DNA of 64,000 nt from an uncultured Aquimarina sp. (GTDB lineage Bacteria > Bacteroidota > Bacteroidia > Flavobacteriales > Flavobacteriaceae). The first letter of the stretch is position 1; every line of letters starts with the position of its first letter. Location: positions 1 to 64,000 of the forward strand of contig CANMKK010000027.1 of assembly GCA_947498455.1 (NCBI GenBank), in the 5' to 3' direction. The notes under the pieces are model-generated. The model was not told the DNA's origin and ran no database searches. It saw only the letters and a program-made list of their open reading frames with translations. Of the stretch, positions 26,371 to 34,571 are shown in pieces. Made by a program: the position numbers and the translations under genes.

Positions 26371-27537
26371 TTAACTCTTTACCAATCTCAATCCGTTAAA
26401 TTGCCATCTGAGTTGTGGGTTAAAAAAATTACGATATGTCGGTCTTGTATGATTATTAGGTGTTGCTACCGATCCTCCTCTTAGTACTTTTTGGTTCACC
26501 ATAAATTTACCATTATATTCTCCAAGTGCACCAGAAGCTTTTTTATAGCCAGGGTATGGTAAATATGAACTCTCTGTCCATTCCCATCGTATTCCCCATT
26601 CAAAATATTGTTGCGCCACTTCCCATTCAAATTCAGTTGGCAAACGCTCACCTTTCCATTGTGAATAAGCAAAAGCCTCATAATAGGATATATGCGTAAC
26701 AGGGGCATCCATATTAAGAAACTCTAATCCTCTAAGTGTATATTGATGATATTGCTCCTTTATAATACACCAATATAATGGCAAACGGATATTATTGGTT
26801 GTAATCCAATCCCAGGCATCAGAATGCCAAAGCAAACTATTGCTATATCCTCCATCTGTAACAAACTCAAGATATTCTTTATTTGTCACCAATTTATTAG
26901 CTATCGAATATTGGTTTAAGAATACCTTATGAGCACCTAATTCATTGTCGTAACAAAAATCTTTTGCATGATATCCAATATCATATACTCCTTCATCTAT
27001 AGTTATATATCTTAATGAAGGTCCCGTTACAGGGTTTTCGGCAAAAGTATCATTGTATTTAGGCAATAAAGGATTATTACCTAAAATATACTTAATATCT
27101 GTAAGTAATAGTTCTTGATGTTGCTTTTCATGATGAATTCCTACTTCTATTAATTTATGAATTTCTATACTTTCACTTTTTTCTAATAATACTTGCATGT
27201 GAGACGTAACATAATCTCTATATTCGTATACTTCGCTCACCGTAGGCCTAGACAAATTACCTCTATTTGTTCTTATAACACGTTTTCCCATGCTTTCATA
27301 ATAACTATTAAAAACAAAGGAAAAATCTGCATGAAAACGCTTATATTCTGGAAAATATTTTGTTAAAATAAACTCTTCAAAAAACCAGGTTGTATGTCCC
27401 AAATGCCATTTAGGAGGAGAGACATCAATTATTGGTTGTACCACATAGTCTTCTATTTGAAGAGGAGCACAAATTTCTTCTGAATGTGATCTAGTATGTA
27501 AAAAAAAGGTGAGTAAATTATCATCAGTAAGAGTCAT
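26371..27537 (-). CDS. egtB: Ergothioneine biosynthesis sulfoxide synthase
   Basis: EgtB is a non-haem iron enzyme joining a thiol donor to hercynine with oxygen. The start is placed at ATG 27537 (388 residues); ten upstream codons from 27567 add nothing conserved. It has a DinB-like N-terminal domain with the iron-binding histidines in KWHLGHTTWFFEEF and HHEKQHQELL, and a C-terminal FGE-sulfatase domain (APVTHISYYEAFAYSQWKGERLPTEFEWE, LRGGSVATP, RPTYRNFF). The absence of nearby egtA and egtC suggests that cysteine or another thiol, rather than gamma-glutamylcysteine, could be the donor; this is inference. It lies upstream of egtD in the same direction. Confidence 0.9.
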   Translation of the reverse strand: MTLTDDNLLTFFLHTRSHSEEICAPLQIEDYVVQPIIDVSPPKWHLGHTTWFFEEFILTKYFPEYKRFHADFSFVFNSYYESMGKRVIRTNRGNLSRPTVSEVYEYRDYVTSHMQVLLEKSESIEIHKLIEVGIHHEKQHQELLLTDIKYILGNNPLLPKYNDTFAENPVTGPSLRYITIDEGVYDIGYHAKDFCYDNELGAHKVFLNQYSIANKLVTNKEYLEFVTDGGYSNSLLWHSDAWDWITTNNIRLPLYWCIIKEQYHQYTLRGLEFLNMDAPVTHISYYEAFAYSQWKGERLPTEFEWEVAQQYFEWGIRWEWTESSYLPYPGYKKASGALGEYNGKFMVNQKVLRGGSVATPNNHTRPTYRNFFNPQLRWQFNGLRLVKS

Positions 27538-27631
27538 AAAAAAAGTGTATTCGTTTTTAGAACACACTCAAATTTAATAATTTTTATTTTCTCTTTAACT
27601 GATTATTCCATTAATACAATATGAAACGCAT

Positions 27632-28063
27632 CTATTGTATTTTTGGTCTATTAAATGTAATTGGTGCAGAATATGCAATTGCTATTGGCTTTTTTCCCCA
27701 TTTTCCTGGTTCCATTTTTGGTATAGCACGTATAATCCTAACAGCTTCTTGCTGTAAATATCTATGTCCTCCAGTAACTTCAATAACTTCTACCTTACCT
27801 TTCTTATTGATTATAAACTCAACAGTTACAGTCCCTTCTAGCCCTTCACTAACCGCAGCCTGAGGGTATCTAAATTTTCGAATAATATGGTTTCGCAAAC
27901 TATTCTCGAAACATTTTCCTGGTGAAAATCTTGAATCCTCACATTTCGGCCATACCGGTGAAATACCTTTTTCATTTGCACTTTCCTGAGATAAAATTAT
28001 ATTATCCTGAGCAAAAATAAATGACGAACATATCAATAGTAAAAATAGTAGTAGTTTTTTCAT
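27632..28063 (-). CDS. TonB-like energy transducer C-terminal domain protein
   Basis: This 143-residue exported protein has a signal peptide (1-18, SSFIFAQ). Residues 60-140 form a TonB C-terminal domain: FRYPQAAVSEGLEGTVTVEFIINKKGKVEVIEVTGG, then AVRIIRAIPKMEPGKWGKKPIAIAYSAPITF. It has no N-terminal membrane anchor or proline-rich linker, so it is not a canonical TonB and may act as a periplasmic partner. It starts 23 bp after thyA ends and precedes egtB by 94 bp. Confidence 0.85.
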   Translation of the reverse strand: MKKLLLFLLLICSSFIFAQDNIILSQESANEKGISPVWPKCEDSRFSPGKCFENSLRNHIIRKFRYPQAAVSEGLEGTVTVEFIINKKGKVEVIEVTGGHRYLQQEAVRIIRAIPKMEPGKWGKKPIAIAYSAPITFNRPKIQ

Positions 28064-28086
28064 AATAATTCAGTTTAAATTTGGGG

Positions 28087-28911
28087 CTAAACTGCAACTG
28101 CGCCTCTAATATGAGGGTGCGGATTATAGTCTTCCAACATAAAATCATCAAAAACGAAGCCAAAAATGTTTTTCACCTCTGGATTGATCTTAATTTTTGG
28201 TAATTTCCTTGGTTCTCTGGACAATTGTAACTCTATTTGTTCCAGATGATTATTGTAAATATGGGCATCTCCAAACGTATGTATAAACTCTCCTGCTTCA
28301 TACCCACACACCTGTGCTATCATTAATGTTAATAATGCATAAGAAGCAATATTAAATGGTACTCCCAGAAATATATCCGCACTTCTTTGATACAACTGAC
28401 ACGATAATTTTCCATCAGCTACATAAAATTGAAAAAATGCATGACAAGGAGGTAACGCTGCTTTACCATTACCCACATTTTCAGAAAAGGATTTTGATGT
28501 ATCCGGCAATACACTTGGATTCCAAGCAGATACCAACATCCTTCTACTATTCGGATTATTTTTTAGTGTATCTACAATCTCCTTAATTTGATCAATTTCA
28601 TCGCCATTCCAGTTACGCCATTGATGTCCATATACCGGTCCTAGATCTCCATTTTCATCAGCCCACTCATTCCAAATACGAACTCCATTTTCCTGCAAAT
28701 ACGAAATATTTGTATCTCCATTTAAAAACCACAACAATTCATGAATAATCGATTTAAGGTGTAGTTTTTTAGTTGTCACCATAGGAAACCCTTCACTAAG
28801 ATCAAAGCGCATTTGATATCCAAAAACACTCTTTGTTCCTGTTCCGGTCCTATCTCCTTTTTCATTTCCATTTTCTAGCACGTGACGTACAAGATCCAGA
28901 TATTGCTTCAT
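28087..28911 (-). CDS. thyA: Thymidylate synthase
   Basis: ThyA methylates dUMP to dTMP using methylenetetrahydrofolate, producing dihydrofolate. This 274-residue enzyme has all standard motifs: KGDRTGTGTKSVFGYQMRFDL, the catalytic Cys156 in LPPCHAFFQFYV, the nucleotide-binding QRSADIFLGVPFNIASYA and IHTFGDAHIYNNHLEQ, and C-terminal PHPHIRGAVAV. It is on the same strand as folA, which recycles the dihydrofolate, and follows a nucleoside transporter gene. Confidence 0.97.
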   Translation of the reverse strand: MKQYLDLVRHVLENGNEKGDRTGTGTKSVFGYQMRFDLSEGFPMVTTKKLHLKSIIHELLWFLNGDTNISYLQENGVRIWNEWADENGDLGPVYGHQWRNWNGDEIDQIKEIVDTLKNNPNSRRMLVSAWNPSVLPDTSKSFSENVGNGKAALPPCHAFFQFYVADGKLSCQLYQRSADIFLGVPFNIASYALLTLMIAQVCGYEAGEFIHTFGDAHIYNNHLEQIELQLSREPRKLPKIKINPEVKNIFGFVFDDFMLEDYNPHPHIRGAVAV

Positions 28912-29059
28912 ATTCCTATTACCAATTTATTTTGAATACGTTAAGTAATCATTAACTCCTCACCAAATATACAAAAAATAGCATTCGAGCATACTTTCTA
29001 CTCTTTGATTACTAGCATATTTATAAATTTGTTTTTAACAAACTATACACTACCAGTTT

Positions 29060-30760
29060 TTATCCAATAATCATTCCGGCAATTGTAGCGGATAATAATG
29101 AGGCGATGGTTCCCCCAATTAATGCTTTCATTCCGAACTCGGAAAGTGTTTTTCTTTGTCCCGGTGCCAAAGATCCAATACCGCCTATTTGAATCCCAAT
29201 AGACGCAAAATTAGCAAAACCACAAAGCATATATGTCGCCATAATAACAGATTTATTATAGGTCAGATGTAAGGGGTTACCGGGATTTTTTAAATCTGCT
29301 AATTGAATATACCCAACAAATTCGCTCGCTGCGAGTTTAATTCCTAATAACTGCCCCATAAGCATCATATCTTCTTTTGCAACACCAATCAACCACATCA
29401 AAGGTGCAAAAATAGTACCTAGAATTGCTTCTAGAGAAAATTTATCATAAGGAGTATTATTTGAAAGAAATTCATTAAAGTTTGTCCATTCCCCTATCTT
29501 CCCAAAACCATAATTTATCATAGCTATAAACGCTATAAAAACCAACAGCATTGCACCAACATTGGCTGCTAGTTTTAACCCTTCCGTAGTCCCATTAGCA
29601 ATCGCATCTAAAATATTAGATCCTATTTTATCAGCCGAAACCTGAACATCACTATGAACCGATTCTTGTTGCGGGTACAATAACTTCGAAATAACTATAG
29701 CTCCAGGAGCTGCCATTACTGAAGCAGCTAATAAATGTTTAGCAAAAACCAATCTAAGGGCAGGATCTTCCCCTCCAAGAAAACCTATATATGCAGCAAG
29801 GACGCCTCCAGCAACTGTTGCCATCCCCCCTATCATAACTAGTAAAATTTCTGAACGCGTCATGCGTTCTAAATAGGCTTTAATCATTAACGGTGCTTCT
29901 GTTTGCCCTAAAAATATATTCCCTGCAACACTTAAACTTTCAGCACCAGAAATACCCATTAACTTAGTTAGTACCCAAGCCATTCCTTTTACAACAATCT
30001 GAATAATTCCTAAATAAAACAATACAGATGTTAATGCTGAAAAGAAAATGATTGTTGGTAATACCTGAAATAAAAATATAAATCCAAAACTATCCACATC
30101 CATCATTCCTCCTAAAAGGAATTCACTTCCCGCTGTGGTAAAATCAAGGATTTTTACAAATATCTTACCTACAAACTCAAAAAGCCTTTGAACAAACCCA
30201 ATCTTCAACACTCCAATTGCTAAAATAAGTTGAACTCCTAAGCCTATACCTACCGTTTTCCAATTAATTGCTTTCTTATTATTACTAAACAAAAATGCAA
30301 TTACCAAAAGTACAACCATCCCTAAAACTCCTCTCCACAAACTATTAAAGGAGAAGCCCTGATTTGGGATCAATTCTTCGGTTTCAATAGCTTTAGTAAT
30401 ATTTACGACTTCTTTTTCTGCAATTAAAGAATAATGAAGTCCTTTTTTGGACAATACCAAAGTGGAATCCGTAATGTTTGTAATTCTAAATTTTATAATC
30501 GAATCTTCTGCTTTATTAGGAAAAAAAAGCAATACATTATTTTGTGCAACGTAGTCTCCATGGAATAATTCAGAACCATTACTAAAAGAATATGATAAAT
30601 CCCCTTTCTCTATGGACAAATAATCATTCTCACCTACCTCAATTTTTTCTTCAGCTTCAGTAGTTATACTACTCAAAAACCATTTTTTTTCAATTGATTG
30701 AGCTGTTATTATAAAAAATGTAAAAAATAATACTAGAAAAGATAGTAGTCTTTTTTTCAT
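29060..30760 (-). CDS. CNT-family nucleoside transporter with N-terminal exported domain
   Basis: Residues 140-566 are a concentrative nucleoside transporter: SGAESLSVAGNIFLGQTEAPLMIKAYLERMTRSE, GGMATVAGGVLAAYIGF, and the C-terminal NFASIGIQIGGIGSLAPGQR. It imports nucleosides with a cation. Uniquely long for the family, it begins with a signal peptide (1-21, FFIITAQS) and about 110 residues of beta-rich domain (lipocalin-like: KKWFLSSITTEAEEKIEVGENDYLSIEKGDLSYSF) before the first membrane segment. The extra domain should face the periplasm. The gene precedes thyA with a 148-bp gap. Confidence 0.9.
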   Translation of the reverse strand: MKKRLLSFLVLFFTFFIITAQSIEKKWFLSSITTEAEEKIEVGENDYLSIEKGDLSYSFSNGSELFHGDYVAQNNVLLFFPNKAEDSIIKFRITNITDSTLVLSKKGLHYSLIAEKEVVNITKAIETEELIPNQGFSFNSLWRGVLGMVVLLVIAFLFSNNKKAINWKTVGIGLGVQLILAIGVLKIGFVQRLFEFVGKIFVKILDFTTAGSEFLLGGMMDVDSFGFIFLFQVLPTIIFFSALTSVLFYLGIIQIVVKGMAWVLTKLMGISGAESLSVAGNIFLGQTEAPLMIKAYLERMTRSEILLVMIGGMATVAGGVLAAYIGFLGGEDPALRLVFAKHLLAASVMAAPGAIVISKLLYPQQESVHSDVQVSADKIGSNILDAIANGTTEGLKLAANVGAMLLVFIAFIAMINYGFGKIGEWTNFNEFLSNNTPYDKFSLEAILGTIFAPLMWLIGVAKEDMMLMGQLLGIKLAASEFVGYIQLADLKNPGNPLHLTYNKSVIMATYMLCGFANFASIGIQIGGIGSLAPGQRKTLSEFGMKALIGGTIASLLSATIAGMIIG

Positions 30761-30818
30761 ATAATTGAAGTGGTGTTTAATATACTATTGTCAGTTCATA
30801 CAGAACCTATAAAATACA

Positions 30819-31436
30819 TTATCCTCGTTTAGAAATCTCATCTCTAATTCTTGCTGCCAACTCATAATCTTCATTATTAACAGCTTGTTCCAACATTCGA
30901 TTAAGCTCCTCTATAGAAAGATCTTTATAACTTGTTTCTTTACCAACCATTTCTATTTCATCAGATATCAGTTCATCCACCAACAAACCTTCAGTATCAT
31001 TTTCATCTTCTTTTTTTGGATTTACTTTTAGATAAATTCCAGCCTGATCTAATATGTTTTTATAGGTAAATATGGGTGCCTGAAAACGCAAAGCCAAAGC
31101 AATAGCATCACTCGTTCTTGCGTCAATAATTTCCTCTATTTTATCGCGTTCACAAATAATACTAGAATAGAAAACTCCATCTACCAATTTATGAATGATA
31201 ACTTGTTTAACAATAACGTCAAATCGATCAGCAAAATTCTTAAACAGATCATGTGTTAATGGTCTGGGAGGTTTGATTTCTTTCTCTAATGCAATAGCAA
31301 TCGATTGAGCTTCAAAAGCCCCAATCACTATTGGTAATTTTCTCTCTCCTTCAACTTCGCTTAATATTAACGCGTAAGCACCATTTTGGGTTTGACTGTA
31401 AGATATTCCTTTTATGTTCAAGCGAACTAAACTCAT
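30819..31436 (-). CDS. Bifunctional nuclease (DUF151) with UVR domain
   Basis: The start is placed at ATG 31436 (205 residues, MSLVRLNIKGISYSQTQNGAYAL); the frame is open for 11 codons further, but that part overlaps the terminator of etfA. Residues 1-140 are a BFN domain (LPIVIGAFEAQSIAIALE, PRPLTHDLF, VIVKQVIIHKLVDGVFYSSI, DARTSDAIALALR). An acidic linker leads to a UVR motif (LNRMLEQAVNNEDYELAARIRDEIS), as in UvrB/ClpC-interacting proteins. Family members have RNase and DNase activity in plants. It is probably a single gene. Confidence 0.9.
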   Translation of the reverse strand: MSLVRLNIKGISYSQTQNGAYALILSEVEGERKLPIVIGAFEAQSIAIALEKEIKPPRPLTHDLFKNFADRFDVIVKQVIIHKLVDGVFYSSIICERDKIEEIIDARTSDAIALALRFQAPIFTYKNILDQAGIYLKVNPKKEDENDTEGLLVDELISDEIEMVGKETSYKDLSIEELNRMLEQAVNNEDYELAARIRDEISKRG

Positions 31437-31449
31437 ACTATATATCAAT

Positions 31450-31497
31450 AAAAAAGACTGTTTGAACAAATGGACCTTTATATAAGTTCAAACAGTC
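31450..31497 (-). terminator. Terminator hairpin after etfA
   Basis: The arms GACTGTTTGAAC (31456-31467) and GTTCAAACAGTC (31486-31497) are perfect. On the minus strand the hairpin is followed by a T-tract (A run 31450-31455). It lies between the etfA stop and the bfn start at 31436, which argues against the longer N-terminus of that protein. Confidence 0.75.
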
Positions 31498-31522
31498 CTT
31501 TATTGGGCACAATTTATGAAAA

Positions 31523-32491
31523 TTATGCGTTATTAGCTTTAAATTCCTTTAATTTTTCAATAAGCTGAGGTACTACCTCAAAGGCATCTCCGACTATCCC
31601 ATAATCTGCAGCCTTAAAGAAAGGTGCTTCAGGATCATTGTTTATTACAACTTTCACTTTACTAGAATTAATTCCCGCAAGATGTTGGATAGCTCCAGAA
31701 ATCCCAATAGCGATATATAGATTAGCTGCAACCGGCTTTCCTGTTTGCCCAACATGCTCACTATGAGGTCTCCAACCCAAATCACTTACCGGCTTAGAAC
31801 AAGCCGTGGCAGCACCCAACACATCTGCTAAATCTTCGATCATTCCCCAATTTTCTGGTCCTTTAAGACCTCGTCCTCCAGACACAACTATTTCTGCATC
31901 CGCGATAGATACTTTATCCGTAGCTTTATCTACAGATATTATATTAGTTGTAAAATCCCCTTCAGAAATCAAAGGTTCAAAACCCTCTACGGTTGCAGTT
32001 CCAGAAACCTCTTTAATCCCATAAGAATTATTAGAAACCCCTATAATCTTTATAGCCGCTGTAACTTCGGTTTTATTAAATGCTTTATTCGTAAAAGCTG
32101 TTCTTTTAACCACAAAAGGTGATACACTTTCTGGTAATTCAACTACATTGGTAACATATCCGGCATTAAGATATACTGTCAATATAGAAGCCAAAGACTT
32201 ACTATCTACACTAGAACTAACTATTACTACTTTTGCTTCTTCTTTTTCAACTACTTGCTTTAAAGAATTTGCATAAGCCTTTGCATTAAAATCAGTTAAT
32301 TTATCATTTTTAATCTCTAATACTTTATCAACTCCATATCCTCCTAATTCACTACTATCATTAGCATTAATACTAACGGCCGTAACTGTGGTGCCAAGCA
32401 TATTTGCTACTTCTTTTGCATAAGACGCTACTTCGAAAGCAGCTTTCTTAAATTTCCCGCCTTCACTTTCTGTATATACTAAAACTGACAT
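31523..32491 (-). CDS. etfA: Electron transfer flavoprotein alpha subunit
   Basis: This 322-residue subunit carries FAD and passes electrons from acyl-CoA dehydrogenases to the membrane quinone pool. The FAD site is complete: VVSGGRGLKGPENWGMIEDLADVLGAATACSKPVSD, GQTGKPVAANLYIAIGISGAIQHLAGI and VVINNDPEAPFFKAADYGIVGD. The N-terminal beta/alpha domain matches the family. It lies 66 bp after etfB, in the usual order of beta then alpha, so both chains are made together. Confidence 0.95.
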   Translation of the reverse strand: MSVLVYTESEGGKFKKAAFEVASYAKEVANMLGTTVTAVSINANDSSELGGYGVDKVLEIKNDKLTDFNAKAYANSLKQVVEKEEAKVVIVSSSVDSKSLASILTVYLNAGYVTNVVELPESVSPFVVKRTAFTNKAFNKTEVTAAIKIIGVSNNSYGIKEVSGTATVEGFEPLISEGDFTTNIISVDKATDKVSIADAEIVVSGGRGLKGPENWGMIEDLADVLGAATACSKPVSDLGWRPHSEHVGQTGKPVAANLYIAIGISGAIQHLAGINSSKVKVVINNDPEAPFFKAADYGIVGDAFEVVPQLIEKLKEFKANNA

Positions 32492-32557
32492 ATTTTATTC
32501 GTTTTTTATATTTAACCTATCATAAGTAAAATAGGTATTAATTTAGGTTTTAATTTA

Positions 32558-33304
32558 TTATATGGCTTTAGCTTCGTTATGTAGCAACTCTACTAATTCA
32601 CCTACATTATCCGGAGACACTAAAGTAACCTCTCCTTTTGGCGCTGGTTTCTCAAATTTAACAGCTTTAGTTTCTATACTTGATTCTATAGCATCAATTA
32701 CGGTAAGTGGTTTTTTTCGAGCCATCATGATTCCACGCATATTAGGAATTCTAAGATCGCTTTCTTCTACCAATCCCTTTTGTCCTCCAATTACCAATGG
32801 TAATTTAGAAGAAATAGTTTCTTTACCTCCATCAATCTCACGTATTGCAGTTGCGGTATCTCCATCTATTTCCAATCCTATACATGTGTTTACAAAATTT
32901 GCTTCAGTCAATGCAGCTAACATACCTGGCACCATTCCTCCATTATAGTCAATAGATTCTCTACCAGCGATTACAAGGTCATAACCACCATTCGTAACTA
33001 CGTTAGCCAATTGACGCGCCACATAGAAACTATCTGTTGCCTCTGCATTTACCCTAATAGCCGCGTCAGCTCCAATAGCAAGTGCCTTACGTAAAGTAGG
33101 TTCTGTCTCTGCTCCTCCAACATTTACCACATCTACTGATGCTCCTTGTTTTTCTTTAAACCACATCGCCCTAGTTAATCCAAACTCGTCATTAGGATTA
33201 ATAACAAACTGTACTCCATTAGTATCGAACTTAGTATCTCCTTCTGTAAAATTGATTTTAGAAGTGGTGTCCGGTACGTGGCTAATACAAACTAATATCT
33301 TCAT
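32558..33304 (-). CDS. etfB: Electron transfer flavoprotein beta subunit
   Basis: This 248-residue beta subunit binds AMP and forms the heterodimer with EtfA. It begins MKILVCISHVPDTTSKI and has the ETF-beta signature region AIREIDGGKETISSKLPLVIGGQKGLVEESDLRIPNMRGIMMARKKPL. The length is standard. It is the first gene of the etfBA pair; its start faces pdhB across a 167-bp divergent control region. Confidence 0.95.
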   Translation of the reverse strand: MKILVCISHVPDTTSKINFTEGDTKFDTNGVQFVINPNDEFGLTRAMWFKEKQGASVDVVNVGGAETEPTLRKALAIGADAAIRVNAEATDSFYVARQLANVVTNGGYDLVIAGRESIDYNGGMVPGMLAALTEANFVNTCIGLEIDGDTATAIREIDGGKETISSKLPLVIGGQKGLVEESDLRIPNMRGIMMARKKPLTVIDAIESSIETKAVKFEKPAPKGEVTLVSPDNVGELVELLHNEAKAI

Positions 33305-33429
33305 CTTATATAGGTGTTTTTTTTTGATAATTTAATAATAAAAGCGAATGTACAAATAAAATGACTATTTTACTATGCATGCATAGTAAATTTTTTAATA
33401 TTCAATGATTACTAAAGGTTATTAATTGC

Positions 33430-33437
33430 TACTTTTG
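33430..33437 (+). promoter_or_regulatory. Putative -7 promoter box of pdhB
   Basis: TACTTTTG fits the Bacteroidota -7 consensus TAnnTTTG. It lies 34 bp upstream of the pdhB start codon in the divergent etfB/pdhB region. The -33 element is unclear. Confidence 0.45.
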
Positions 33438-33471
33438 CCTTTCGTATAGCACAAAAATAATTATTTTATAT

Positions 33472-34449
33472 ATGAAAACGATACAATTCAGAGAAGCAAT
33501 TTGTGAAGCAATGAGTGAAGAAATGCGCCGAGACGAATCTATTTATTTAATGGGTGAAGAAGTGGCAGAATATAACGGAGCTTACAAAGCTAGTAAAGGC
33601 ATGCTAGATGAATTTGGTCCAGACAGAGTACTGGACACTCCTATCTCTGAATTAGGGTTTGCTGGAATTGGTGTTGGTAGTGCGATGAATGGCAATCGCC
33701 CTATTATAGAATTTATGACTTTCAACTTCTCTTTAGTTGGTATCGATCAAATAATAAATAATGCTGCAAAAATGCGCCAGATGAGTGGTGGTCAATTTAA
33801 TATCCCTATTGTTTTTCGGGGACCTACTGCCTCTGCGGGACAATTAGGAGCGACACATTCTCAAGCATTTGAGAATTGGTTTGCGAATACACCCGGGCTT
33901 AAGGTAGTGATTCCATCTAACCCTAAAGACGCTAAAGGGCTTTTGAAATCTGCAATTCGTGACAATGACCCAGTCATCTTTATGGAAAGTGAGCAGATGT
34001 ATGGTGATAAAGGCGAAGTTCCTGAAGGAGAATATACAATTCCTTTAGGTGTAGCAGAACTAAAAAGAGAAGGTAATGATGTTACTATAGTCTCTTTTGG
34101 TAAAATTATAAAAGAAGCTTACATCGCAGCTGATGAACTTGCCAAAGAAAATATTTCTTGTGAGATCATAGATTTACGAACTGTTCGTCCTCTTGATCTG
34201 GATGCTATTTTTACCTCTGTTAAAAAAACGAACAGACTGGTTATACTTGAAGAAGCATGGCCGTTAGCGAATATTGCTTCAGAAATCACATATCAGGTAC
34301 AATCTAACATCTTTGATTATCTGGATGCTCCTATTGTTAAAATTAACACTGCGGATACTCCTACTCCATATTCTCCGGTTCTATTAGAGCAATGGTTACC
34401 TAATAACAAGGACGTTGTTAAAGCTGTCAAAAAAGTGATGTATAAATAA
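33472..34449 (+). CDS. pdhB: Pyruvate dehydrogenase E1 component, beta subunit
   Basis: This 325-residue subunit forms the thiamine-diphosphate-dependent E1 with the alpha subunit, decarboxylating pyruvate for acetyl-CoA. It has the family motifs: SEEMRRDESIYLMGEEVAEYNGAYKASKGM, ELGFAGIGVGSAMNGNRPIIEFMTFNF, GPTASAGQLGATHSQAFENWFANTPGLKVVIPS, and the C-terminal DLRTVRPLDLDAI and EEAWPLANIASEI. pdhA and pdhC are not adjacent, as is common when E1 beta is encoded separately. Branched-chain E1 beta is a less likely alternative. Confidence 0.9.
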   Translation: MKTIQFREAICEAMSEEMRRDESIYLMGEEVAEYNGAYKASKGMLDEFGPDRVLDTPISELGFAGIGVGSAMNGNRPIIEFMTFNFSLVGIDQIINNAAKMRQMSGGQFNIPIVFRGPTASAGQLGATHSQAFENWFANTPGLKVVIPSNPKDAKGLLKSAIRDNDPVIFMESEQMYGDKGEVPEGEYTIPLGVAELKREGNDVTIVSFGKIIKEAYIAADELAKENISCEIIDLRTVRPLDLDAIFTSVKKTNRLVILEEAWPLANIASEITYQVQSNIFDYLDAPIVKINTADTPTPYSPVLLEQWLPNNKDVVKAVKKVMYK

Positions 34450-34571
34450 AATGAACCCTTTTACTTTGCGTTTCATTAATTTGCTTACAATTGAAGAGTT
34501 TAAAAATGGCTCGAAAATTGATATAACCGTATGAGATTTTATATAGTCGTTATTCATTATAAAAATATTAA

